The translations under genes were made by a program, and so were the position numbers. The notes under the pieces are model-generated. The model saw nothing but the letters and a program-made list of their open reading frames with translations, ran no database searches and was not told the origin of the DNA. Shown here piece after piece: positions 1-11,119 of a DNA stretch of 64,000 nt. The stretch is from Amyelois transitella (taxonomy: Eukaryota; Arthropoda; Insecta; Lepidoptera; Pyralidae), in the NCBI RefSeq assembly GCF_032362555.1, contig NC_083525.1:8169501-8233500 (forward strand), written 5' to 3'. Position 1 is the first letter of the stretch; each line of letters opens with the position of its first letter.

Positions 1-66
1 AATCTTTTCAAGACTGTTGGCTCTGTCTACACCGCAAGGGATATAGACGTGATTGTATGTATGTAT
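1..66 (+). repeat. Family A repeat, 3' end only (cut by window edge)
   Basis: Holds the family A end (TCAAGACTGTTGGCTCTGTC, then ATAGACGTGATT and a TATG tail). Confidence 0.8.
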
Positions 67-847
67 TAGAAGTTCAATTATAAACCACATTACCTATAAA
101 CCTTTCAAAAGACACGTACGCGCTCACAGGTAAAACAGACTTAAATGCCGGTAATACTTTATTAAAATTAATTATTTTATCCATTGTAATTAATGCATAG
201 CAGAACACACGACAAGCTAGCGTTCACGAGACACTGACGGGTTAATTAGTCAAAAAGTAGGACCAAGATAACAATGATTCGTACAGTCAGCAAAAGCATA
301 CGATGAGAAAATGTTTAAAAAAGCAAATTATAATTTTCATTAGTCCCAAATGTCTTGTTTTCATGCCTCCAACATTGGAATTAGGAATCGGACAGGATCA
401 GGAAAAATCCTAGCTAGAAGTGGATAAAGATGATTACGAGCCAATGGACTTTGAACTGAGAAAGTAGAAGTTCGAACAATTTGGAGGTAAATGTAAGATT
501 TATCTGAGAAATACCGCAAAAAAATGAGTGAATGCTACATACAATCACGACATGCGTAATGCTTAAAATAATAAAATTAAAAAAAATATACATGTTATTC
601 TTCAAAATATGATTCTTTTTCTGCTATCCGTATTTTAACGTCACCTATCAAAAAATAAATATTTGCATACAGTTTTATGATCTCGCTCTGATTCATGCTA
701 GCTGCCGTCAAAAAAAGTAGTTTTAATTATATTAAGATACCGAAAAACTATTCCAATTAATTGATTTGTAAGCTAGAAAAATTCGACTAGCAGAGACTAC
801 CTTGTGGCATGAAGTCCACCTGTTGTACATTTTGAAAATGATCTACG
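66..847. other. AT-rich stretch, no gene seen
   Basis: No long frame, RNA gene or recognised repeat. Confidence 0.5.
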
Positions 848-960
848 TACATTATAATCATGTCTTTATCCCTTACGGGATCGACAGAGTCGAACAGTCT
901 CGAAAAGACTGAAACAAGGAGGTTGCTAGCTCAATGCTTAAAAATAAGAATCCCAATCTC
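848..960 (-). repeat. Family A fragment
   Basis: Diverged 3' half with ATCCCTTACGGGAT and AGTCTCGAAAAGACTG, then a jump to the 5' part; an internal piece is deleted. Confidence 0.7.
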
Positions 961-1492
961 TTGATTGTTATGAATATGTTTATGTCACGTCACTTTTGTT
1001 GTGCGACATCACTAGTCGAATAAAGATGGCGTCCTAACCGGGCTGAGGGCTAGGCTAGCCATCTCTCGCGGCAGACTTTTGTATTACTTATGTTCATTCA
1101 ATAAACTCAAGTTTACCTAATTAAAGTCTTATTATTTATATGAATCCAAGACCAAAACTTTGATTGACATTACAATCTGCCCTGAAAGGGAATCAGGTGG
1201 TGCATACTGTTATTTCTTCGCTGATAGACAAGCATAGAAGCTTAAAATAATATTTCAAGGTATTCGTAATTTGTATCAAACGGATATTCTATTGTATTGT
1301 TAGAGATAAGATTAGATACGTTATCATGAGTGCATGTGAATGAATTACGACACGTACTGAGTAAATAAAATCGGAAGTTATATTTATTGGGGCTTGTAAA
1401 GATTTTATTTATTTAACTATATTATATAATAAGTGCATTCATTTATTATATTGTCAAGAAATAATAAAAAAAGAGATAAAGAGAAAGATATT

Positions 1493-1734
1493 TAAATAAA
1501 TAAATATATACGGGACAAATTACGCAGATTGAGTTAGCCTCGAAGTAAGTTCGAGACTTGTGTTACGAGATACTAACTCAACGATACTATTTTTTATAAT
1601 AAATACTTATATAGATAAACATCCAAAACGCAGACCAATCAGAAAAAGTTATTTTCTCATCATGCCCTGGCCGGGATTCGAACCCGGGACCTCCGGTGTC
1701 ACAGACAAGCGCACTACCGCTGCGCCACAGAGGC
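1493..1734 (-). mobile_element. tRNA-derived SINE (family S), full length
   Basis: Read on the - strand, the head GCCTCTGTGGCGCAGCGGTA is an A-box region and GGTTCGAATCC is a B box. A unique body ends in (TTTA)n. The head resembles a tRNA but has lost the cloverleaf, and the body recurs four more times here. Confidence 0.85.
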
Positions 1735-1793
1735 TTTGTTTGTATATGTGGTTTCCGGCGAAAATCCTTGTTATTTGTTAATGAGAATCACCA

Positions 1794-2058
1794 GTGCCGT
1801 GTGGTTCCCGGCACCAATATAAAGAAGAAACGGACCACTCCATCTCTTTCCCAAGGATGTCGTTAAAGGTGATTAAGGGCTAGGTTTATAAACTTGGGAT
1901 TCTACTTTTAGGCGATGGGCTAGCAACCTGTCACTATTTGTATCTCAATTGTATCATTAAGCTTATCAGCTCAACGTAGTCTATCAGTCTTTCAAGATTG
2001 CTGGGCTCTGTCTACACTCCAAGGGATGTTGACGTGATTATATGTATGTATGTATGTA
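1794..2058 (+). repeat. Family A repeat, complete
   Basis: Runs from GTGCCGTGTGGTTCCCGGCA to the (TATG)n tail, about 265 bp. Its start carries the inverted pair GTGCCG..CGGCAC. Confidence 0.85.
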
Positions 2059-2206
2059 CAGTCAAGTTTTATCACCAGCCAACAATGTAACCATTGTATT
2101 GTTGATATAATGAGTAAATTAGAGGCACATTGCCCGATGAAAATGCCGTGGGAAATTAATACACAGACTATATACCTACCTACTTATTATGAGGATATAA
2201 ACACAA

Positions 2207-2308
2207 ACTATACTAATATTATAAAGCTATTGTTTGTTTAAACGCGCTCATCTCAGGAGTGGAGTGGTCCTATTCTTTTTTTCTATCGGTGCTGGGAACC
2301 ATACGGCC
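2207..2308. repeat. Chimera of a Helitron-like 5' end and a family A end
   Basis: CTATACTAATATTATAAAGC, the start of the Helitron-like family, runs directly into the inverted 5' end of family A at about 2257. This is probably an insertion followed by deletion. Confidence 0.55.
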
Positions 2309-2854
2309 AAAAAAAGGAATTAAAATTTTCGGAAAAATACATACTTACATACATAATACTTACATAAAATCACGCTTCTTTCCCGGAAAAATAATAGTAC
2401 TTAATTTGCTAGGATAGTCTGTATGCCCACCCAGAGAGCTTATTTTGCTTTTATTGAGAAAAAAGGGGTAACTACTTAATATACTTAAATTAGAGTACAC
2501 AAAGCAACTGCATTCTGACCTCCGTTACCCCATTAAAACCCGATACTTAATCCTTTTTTAATCATAATTATAATTGATGAAAACCTTATCCTTCCTACAA
2601 CAATGATGCGAATAGAAAAGTGCATTAGTCGCCTCCTACGATACCCACGAGAAAGAGATAAAATGGTCATGTTTTTAAATGATAAGAACCACACGGCCCG
2701 CCTGCTAAGGTAAACAGGTTAAAAATAGATGCCTAGTCTAGATAGAAATATAGTGATTTAACTTGACTGGGTCATCATTGATTAATATAAACAATTAAAC
2801 ATAGATATATATTGTTTATATATTATAATTGAGGACGAGACTATAAGAGAATTA

Positions 2855-3114
2855 TCTATACTAATATTATAAAGCTGAAGAGTTTGTTTGAACGCGCTAC
2901 TCTCAGGAACTACTGGTTAAATTGAAAAATTATTTTTGTGTTGAATAGACCATTTATTGAGAAAGGCTTTAGGCTATATAACATCACGCTGCAACTATTA
3001 GAAGCGAAGAAGTAATGGAAAATGTGAAAAACACTGTGAAAAGTATTCATCCTTGAGGGCTTCAATGATGCCCAAAAAAATTAATTCACGGGGCGAAGTC
3101 ACGGGCGCAGCTAG
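2855..3114 (+). mobile_element. Helitron-like element (family B)
   Basis: Begins TCTATACTAATATTATAAAG and ends with a GC-rich stretch and CTAG. The 5'-TC and CTAG-3' ends and the lack of terminal repeats fit non-autonomous Helitrons known in Lepidoptera. Confidence 0.65.
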
Positions 3115-3451
3115 TTATGAAATAAATATGATGCTCTGTTAATTTCTAATTACCTAACTACTAACACATATTAGTGAATATTCACTTAAAATCGTAAAAT
3201 GTTAAAAACGTTTTTGTCCAATTTTTATGCGATGTTATTATACTATATACCTAATTATAAATTATTTAGTTTAATTCATATTTTTTTATGAAAAATTTTA
3301 TTATTGTTATGAAATCCACAAACTTAACGACCTGGTTATTTTGTAGGGTACTAAAAATTCTACTGCCTCTCGCTCGTGCCATCTCACTACATGTTTAAAA
3401 AATTAGTTATAACCGCATGTAAAATTTATAATTAATGTAAAATTTTTTTTT

Positions 3452-3715
3452 CCGTGTTGTTCCCGGCACCAATACAAAAAAGAATAGGACCACTCCATCT
3501 CTTTCCCATGGATGTCGTAAAAGGCGACTAAGGGATAGGCTGACAAAGTTGGGATTCTTTTTTAGGCGATGGGCTAGCAACCTGTCACTAGTTGAATCTC
3601 AATTCTATCATTAAGCCAAATAGCTGAACGTGGCCATTCAGTCTTTTCAAGACTGTTGGCTCTGTCTACCCCGCAAGGGATATAGACGTGACCATATGTA
3701 TGTATGTATGTATGT
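3452..3715 (+). repeat. Family A repeat, complete
   Basis: About 264 bp with a four-unit TATG tail. One base of the 5' GTGTGG is changed. Confidence 0.85.
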
Positions 3716-4634
3716 AAAATTTATACACGCCGAGTTCTTCCATAAAGATCTTTCTGTATGTATCTATAATATCAAAAAGTGTTTAGTACTCACATGATTT
3801 GAATTTGTACCATTGTCCTCTGACAGAAAGATACACTTTATCGTAAACGCTGTTAACGCCATACATTTTTTATTTGTCACTAACATCTCAATACAGACAT
3901 CGTTATCAAAGTTTGAAGCCAAAAATGGTGTTCTCAACAATTGGTATTTTTGTGACATTTTATTATTTTTTTTGCTCAAAATGTAGGTAGTCTCAATTCC
4001 TGGGGATCACTTTCTTGTTTTTTTTTTCAGAGTGGTGAGGATGCAACCGGGACTATAGCCAGGAAGAAGATGAGAAGACTTTCTTGTTTTTTTTTATTTT
4101 TAATATTTTTTTTTTAACTGCGTGTATCAACTCCCTCCGCGTTACACATCACTTCCCTTTTTCACCGTATCTTTGAATTTTCCGCTAAATGCTAGCCTTA
4201 TGTTCATACAAAATGGTACACATCAAGAAAATTAATATAATTATTACATAAATACACATAAAAATCTGTCCGCGGTGTAGCCTTTTCACATTTAGAATAA
4301 AACGGGTGGGTACGGAAGTACGGTTGTTAGCTGATAAGTTCAAAAATAAAAATCCATACTTCCGTTAACACGCTGATAATTTGGCGTTAAAAAATATACA
4401 CATTTTGTTCACCTGACTGTTATTCGACAATACAATTAAATTAAGCACTTTCGTAAAGCAGCATTATAAAAAACATTCAAAAATATGCACATAACGAAGC
4501 ACCTCGGTGCGCTGATGTGACAACCGTTTAACAAATGCATGTGAAGTGATTTTTAAGCGCATTTTATTGATATATAACTACGCACAGTTTTAAGTCCTTT
4601 AATCTATTTTGAAAGCAGTACAAATTTGAATAAG

Positions 4635-4878
4635 TTCCGTGTGGTTCCCGGCACCAATACAAAAAAGAATAGGACCACTCCATCTCTTTCCTATGAATGT
4701 CGTAAAAGGCGACTAAGGGATAAGCTTACAAACTTGGGATTCCTTTTTAGGCTAGCAACCTGTCACTATTTGAATCTTAATTCTATCATTAAGCCAAATA
4801 GCTGAACGTGGTCATTCAAACTTTTCAAGACTATTGGCTCTGTCTACCCCGCAAGGGATATAGACGTGATGTATGTAG
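4635..4878 (+). repeat. Family A repeat, nearly complete
   Basis: Intact 5' end; a short internal deletion removes the GGCGATGG region and the tail is shortened. Confidence 0.8.
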
Positions 4879-5120
4879 TATGGAAAGAGAAGAATCCAAC
4901 AAGAAGACATTCAGTTAATCACGAACGGACAAACACAGTAGCGAATTTGTTTTATATGTAGTGATACCGATTTGAATTGCGTCATTTGGTCGCGGTCATG
5001 GAACATCGGCGTGACGAAGCCACAAAATTTCTAAATTTAGTCTTCAGTAAGTACCTAGTATAGATCAGAAATCAGTACATTGGAAACTATTGAAGAATAT
5101 TCCAATATTTTACAAATACT

Positions 5121-5611
5121 ACATACATACATACATAAAAATCACGCCTCTTTCCCGGAGGGGTAGGCAGAGACTACCTCTTTCCACTAGCCACGATCTC
5201 TGCATACTTCCTTAGCTTCATCCACATTCATAACTCTCTTCATGCAAGCTCGGCGTTTTCGGGTACTTTTGACCTGACCCTTTACCAGGACGTCCTTAAT
5301 TTGATCAAGATACGTTCGTCTAGGTCTTCCCACTCCGACCTTGCCCTCAACACTCCTTGTATATCTGCTTAGTCAACCTACTTTCATTCATCCTCTCCAC
5401 ATGATCGAACCATCTTAACATACCCTTTTCTATTCCTGTAACTACATCTTCTTTCACATCACAACATTCCCTTATCACGCTGTTCCTTATCCGGTCACTC
5501 AATTTCACACTCATCATGCTCCTTAACGTTCTCATTTCCACTGCATTTATTCTGCTTTCGTGCTTCTTTTGCCATACCCAACTTTCACTCCCATACATTA
5601 ATGTCGGGACC
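5121..5611 (-). mobile_element. RTE-like LINE, 5'-truncated (family E)
   Basis: On the - strand this codes the C-terminal end of a LINE reverse-transcriptase protein. LMYGSESWVWQKKHESRIN and HVERMNESRLTKQIY are visible, typical of RTE-clade elements in moths. It ends in CGTGATTTTTATG(TATG)n. A perfect 36-bp direct repeat flanks it (5085-5120 and 5612-5647), which is a target-site duplication. Confidence 0.85.
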
Positions 5612-5900
5612 AACTATTGAAGAATATTCCAATATTTTACAAATACTGAATATTATAAATAATACCTACAATGTTTTTGACTCCTGGCCTGGACGATAGC
5701 ACATCTTTGATATTTTAAGATAATATTGAAAAGAGATAGGTACTACTACGGTCTAAAATTGTAGTTTTAAGGTAGGCCTTTCGTTGTAGGCTTCGCTTCC
5801 GTGGATCCTTCATTATCAGAAACATTCCATAACATCTTAGTCACAATCGGACTCTTCCCATGGAAAACGCGGTCGGGACTAATTTAATTCCATATATTTA

Positions 5901-5998
5901 ACATACTTATATAATCACGTCTTATCCCTTACGGGATAGTCGGAGCCAAGTCTCGAAAAAATTAAAGGCCAAGTTTAGCTGTATATGGCCTTAAATTG
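5901..5998 (-). repeat. Family A fragment, 3' third
   Basis: ATAATCACGTCTTATCCCTT followed by a diverged hairpin region. Confidence 0.6.
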
Positions 5999-6845
5999 AA
6001 ATAATATGAACTGATAATAAAAATGTAAAAGGTGGCTTATAGAGGAGGATGGTATGGAAAATGCCGTTAGCAAAACAATGGCGGACTAATACATTGCTAA
6101 TTATTATGTATTTAGAATAACGCATTATATTCAATATCTCTCGACTCTCGAAGCAGGTCGTCATTGAGCTAACAAGTAAAAGCTATTTCAGAATGTTAAT
6201 AACAAATACGTAAGTAAATGATTTAAAAATGGAATGAAAATGTCCTCACTTTTTCACTGATCCCGAAAGTGAGTAAAATTGGTTTGTTATCATTGAATTT
6301 TTTCTGTAATGCTCTTTATTATTGTATTTAAATGGTAATAAATAACGAATTCAAAATAATAGTCTTAAATTAGATAGATACCTATTCATTATACTAATTA
6401 AGAATATTTTGACCATTGCTTAACAGACGTTCGGCGTTTGCATTGTCAATTGATTTATAAAAAGAAGCAACTAAAGAAATTATTTATTGGAGCAAATAAA
6501 GTTTATTATAAGTTTTACTCTCGTATTTAATCAACATTATACGGATTAAGCTAATCGGTAATTACGAGGTTTCTGCAAAATTAACGAACAATTTGTTCCG
6601 GCGGATACCGTACACTCATTAATACCAAACTACATTGTTTGGTGGTCAACGAGTGGAAAGGAAACATGACCTTAAAGTTTAAAGGGCTATACTTCATTTG
6701 CTACTATAATTTGAGTCTGGCCTATGAAATAATTCGACGATATAATTCTTTATCTCGGGATTTGGACATCTGTCCCGCCATCAACCATGGCTATAACGCG
6801 CTGCTAAGCGTTTGTTCTCTAACAGCGCATCCTTGACTCCTACAT
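5999..6845. other. AT-rich stretch, no gene seen
   Basis: Only short unsupported frames; no repeat recognised. Confidence 0.45.
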
Positions 6846-7058
6846 TTATATAGTCACGTTTATATACCTACCCTTGCGAGGTAGACAGAGAGCATAAAGT
6901 CTCGAAAAGACTGAAAGGTCACGTTCAGCTGTATCGCTTCATGATGGAATTGAAATTCCTTTTGACATTCCACGTTTACAAGCCTATACCTTAGTCGCTT
7001 TTTACGACATCCAAGGGAAAGATATGGAGTGGTTCTACATTAAAGAAACCACACGGCA
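6846..7058 (-). repeat. Family A repeat, diverged
   Basis: Both ends are recognisable, with an approximately 50-bp internal loss. Confidence 0.75.
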
Positions 7059-8176
7059 ATCGACAAAATCCTTGACTTCCTACAAAATCCCTATAGCGTC
7101 CCTTTTTTTTTTTCTCTACAGGAAACCACGCCGCCGCGGCCATCAGAATTAAGTAGCCGGCACAGCAATCATATAGGTTTATGGGTAAGGCCGTAAATTT
7201 TGCCACTATTTGAAAAAAAAATATGTCCCACATTTTGACTGCATATATAAAAGACTAATGCTAGTAATTTGTTACTAAGGTACTCATAATATATTTTGTA
7301 GCTCTTATCTCTACATAATTTAATTTCAAAAGTTCAAACACTTCAATACTTTAACTTCTAGAGTGTGTTCAACTTGGCCAGTCCTCCAAATTTTGCAAAA
7401 ATCGCGTTGTCTTTTTTATCATCCAAATACTAGAGAACTACAAAACTCGTAGTATATTTATTGAATGTCAAGTTTACAAGAACTTAACCTACAGAACGCA
7501 AAACTAAGCAGCCAATTAATAATATGAGATTATTTAAAATAAGTAGATTTAATTTTTTTATCGCAATTTAAATGTTTGTCCCCGTATTTTTGCTTATATG
7601 TTACAATTTTGTATGTTACCACAATTTCACCTCTAATTAAGGTAAAACATTTTGGTAATATTTTGTATCGATACTGGCAACACTTAAGTGTCCATGGACA
7701 AAAAGAAAAAAAAAAACCATTTTGTTTACTGTGGTGGGTTTGACAAAAAGTGAGTGCAGGTGTGTGTCGTCATTCGGGATTTATTCGATTTCAAAGGTAA
7801 AGAATTGGTTTATTACTCCTATTTTCATGTGAAAGTATTATTTAGTGAATAAGTTATGCAGGAGCCGTGTTTTGTTTTAAATTTAGCTCGAATGATCGAG
7901 TTATGGTAAATTATAACCAAAAAAATCTTGCTTCTGCGTTACTTCTAGGTTACTGCTATGTTATCGGTAACATTGATTGTATGTTACGTAACGTTTAAGT
8001 GTTGTAAGGATTCGTACATAGACTCGTGCAATAGGCTACGACTCATTTAATTTCATATATTAAATAAGTATTTCCTGTAGTTAATGGCTTAGGAAAACAA
8101 AATATTATTATTATTTTAATCATTAAAAGTGCAAGATGAATTTTGAAATCCAATTTATAAAATGTGTTTTTTATAG

Positions 8177-8546
8177 AAGGAAGCGAGCAGAACGATGAAG
8201 AACTTGGCAGCACGGTTAGAGAGAATAATGAAAATGAAGGGAATTATTTAAGTTTCAACATAAAAGATTCGTTATGGTTAGATAATTTGAAAGAAAAACG
8301 TGGAAGTATTATATTGGATTTGTTGAGATCATAGAATTTAAAAATGACGAAACATATTACAAAATAATTTTTTTTTTAAATGTTAAGATTTCAAATAATT
8401 CTGTAAAATTCTTAGTGCAAAGAAAGTTAGATCTTGATTCTGTGACCACAATTTCTATAGTAAAAAAGATAAATTTGATTCAGTTAGAGACAGATTCAAA
8501 AGAATATTATCTGCAAAATGATGAAGATACTGTATTTTTTATTTAA
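8177..8546 (+). pseudogene. Degraded coding remnant with one frameshift
   Basis: After a TTTTTTATAG acceptor-like site, one frame is open for about 52 codons to a TAG at 8332-8334 (it includes YLSFNIKDSLWLDNLKEKRG). A second frame, shifted by one base, continues from about 8325 to TAA at 8546 with similar composition (FKNDETYYKI, VQRKLDLDSVTTISIV, LQNDEDTVFF). Neither half has an ATG. The continuity of coding character across one shift suggests a broken gene or an unknown transposon ORF. I recognise no family. Confidence 0.33.
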
Positions 8547-8715
8547 ATATTTTAAATCATTTGTTAGTTGACATAAGTAAAAGTGGTTACCTAGTTCCTT
8601 TTTTGTGATTTTATTGATTAATTAGTACACATTGTGTTTTAAGTACCTATTTAATGAATAGACATTTTAGAAGATTTCATTGTTTTTTATTTGCTTCTTC
8701 TTTTTCTTAGTCGTA

Positions 8716-9016
8716 TTCCTCATGGCTGAGAAGTCGTGATCATTATATGGATTTCAATGAAACACACACAACGACTTTCTTGACAATATTAATAGAGTGG
8801 TTTGCCATTGCCTTCTCCATTTCACACACTAACTGATAAATAATCGACTAATGTGACTTCCTCACGATGTTTTCCTTCACCGGAAGCAAGTGGTGGTCAT
8901 GAAAAGTACTAAACGTAAGTCAGATTAGCATACAAACTCATGTGGCTCGAGTAGGATTCGAACCCGGGACATTTCGATCACCAGGCGGACGTCTTAACCA
9001 CTAGACCACCACCGCT
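8716..9016 (-). mobile_element. tRNA-derived SINE (family V-like)
   Basis: The - strand head GGTGGTGGTCTAGTGGTTAA carries an A-box-like segment and GGGTTCGAATCC a B box. The body includes TCACGATGTTTTCCTTCACC, a core shared with other copies in this window. Confidence 0.75.
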
Positions 9017-10275
9017 TCATTTCATTTATATGCTTAGTTCTTACATAAGGTTAATAGATACCCTGGCCCGTACGCCCGTACATACATTTTGTTTTGGAAC
9101 ATTGCATTAACTTCGTTTGTGTTTCTCAGAATACATTTGCTTCTCCAATTCCTATGGAATTGTGCTTGCCATTACAATCGTACGTTAGTATAATTTTCAG
9201 TACTTTACGAAAATATTATGAAATTTGAAAAAAGAAAATTAATAAAAAAAAGAGGCAGTACTTCTGAACTCGACCTTACACTCTTTACTCGTTACTTTCG
9301 TGTTACTTATACGTTACCATAACATAGAAGTATCTATGTTACTCTATGTTACTAAGTGGCAAAATCTACGGCCTTACCCTTATACTGGTTGAGAAACCAG
9401 TGAGAATTGGTTCGATTCGATGATACCATGATCTTGAGTAACAAAACGTGAAATTAATAGAACTGTTTATGTAGGAATTAAATTTGTTACCATCGTGCTC
9501 GTGGCAGATTAAATGAGAATCTACTCGAGAGAATGAATGTGGGTAGATTAACGAAAGGTCCTATTTATAAGGCAGAACTAACTCAAAAATAGGACAGGGC
9601 CGGCCTCGTCGAACTTTGAGGGACATTTCTGAAGTCTGCTAAAAGGGAAATATTAGGAGTAAGTACCTTCTCGTTATCATCGAGAATGTATGAAATTTTC
9701 TCTGAAGAGATAATTAGAGATTTGTCTATTTCCTCCTGGATCGTAGCCTACCTGACCTTTTCTTCAGGAAACAGGCATTAATTCACTGCTAGACTGCGTA
9801 CCTTATGCTCTTGGTGATATTAAATTATTCAAGATTCAAGTGTCGTTAGAGTTGGGCAGGTAGGTAGGTACCTGTGTGGGCAATGACTCACTGCCTTGGT
9901 CTACCCACTTGTTATTCTTCAAATCTCGAATTGAAATAAATACAGCTGACAAGAACTTAATGTGATAGGAAGTAGATATATGTACAAATTATAAATCTAG
10001 GTCTGTGCAGTTTTAGCATGCAATCTATGCAAATAAAATATTACACATGCATAAGGCTCCTAAGATTCTACGGAAGCTTCAAGCTCTAATGCGGGCTATG
10101 AAATTTAGGTCGCACTGTAACTGTTTTGTTTATGTTATAGGTAGGTTAGTGCTTGCTTCAGAGTGACTCATCCATAGGCTGCGTCATTTATCCGATTAAG
10201 GAATTAGATGAAGACCTAAACGATCTTTGAGTAGCATATGGATAACAGACCCTTTGGCTAAGGACAGGTGATAAA
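9017..10275. other. Unassigned sequence upstream of RpL6
   Basis: No convincing frame, RNA gene or recognised repeat. Confidence 0.4.
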
Positions 10276-10479
10276 TTAAAACAAATGGAAATGAATTAAA
10301 AATGTATTGTTAATTACATCAAAAGCGTACAGTTTTGCTGCTACAGTGCATGGAATAATTTTAGCTTCTGGTTTACTTGAGACGTTTGAGCCGTAATTGT
10401 TGATGCTGGTGTTTGCGAAATCATCACTGAACCTTTTGTAACCGTCAGTCGGCGTAGACGGGCTCCTCAAAGAAGCCAT
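10276..10479 (-). CDS. Possible first coding exon, divergent from RpL6
   Basis: An ATG-initiated frame reads MASLRSPSTPTDGYKRFSDD and continues with a Ser/Asn-rich stretch. It is less AT-rich than its surroundings in the first 40 codons. It could end at a donor (TCAA|GTAAAC near 10380) and continue to exons at lower coordinates, or run on as a 67-residue ORF to 10276; the second half looks noncoding. Its start is 640 bp from the RpL6 start, in a head-to-head layout. I recognise no family and found no second exon in the window. Confidence 0.3.
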   Translation of the reverse strand: MASLRSPSTPTDGYKRFSDDFANTSINNYGSNVSSKPEAKIIPCTVAAKLYAFDVINNTFLIHFHLF

Positions 10480-11119
10480 TTTTCAACACTGATTTTTCAA
10501 GGATTTTTCTCTTAAGTAATTTGACAGATTTGATTTTACAATGACATTTCCACAGATAAAAAATATTGGTTTGTTCTCGTTTACCAAAACTTTCATAAGA
10601 CCATAGACAATTTGATTGAGCTCGCTTAAAACCGGTAATAATCGTATAAAAATATTTAGATGTCACGTACACCACTATTAAATCAAGATGACGTTTTCTT
10701 GTCTCTGACGATTTCTTTTGCTTGAACCCGGTTGAATGTGAGTTTATATTGTTTTCAATCAAAATAAATCCAATTTTATTTAAGTGAAAATAGATTATTC
10801 GCGTAATCAAACGTATGAATATTAAAATGTATTTTACAAACAAGTGATTTTGTGTAATATTTCGTGATAACCTGCCTTGAAACACGTACTAATTTTAAAA
10901 TTGGTTCGGACTGTGATTGGTGATTTTTGTGATAAAATTTTTAAATCATTTGTTATTGAGATGTAAAATCATTCATTTTAAATCCTTAATATTCGAACTT
11001 TGTGGAAAATCACTTGTTTGTCGGTTTATTTACTGGGTGGAAGTCACAAAATTTATAACCTAACTTTGGAAGTCAGGTGGTTAGTTTGTTATTAAACGTG
11101 TGTTTCTTGTGTACAGATA

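Noticed and set aside
1670-1734. tRNA-like sequence with a B box (also at 17170, 46750 and 57240)
   Set aside because: No cloverleaf; each is the head of SINE family S with the SINE body attached.
8940-9016. Second tRNA-like candidate
   Set aside because: The acceptor stem does not pair and a SINE body follows.
10445-10885. 146-residue open frame on the - strand
   Set aside because: AT-driven composition, no recognisable domain, and it overlaps the more plausible MASLRSPST frame; probably chance.
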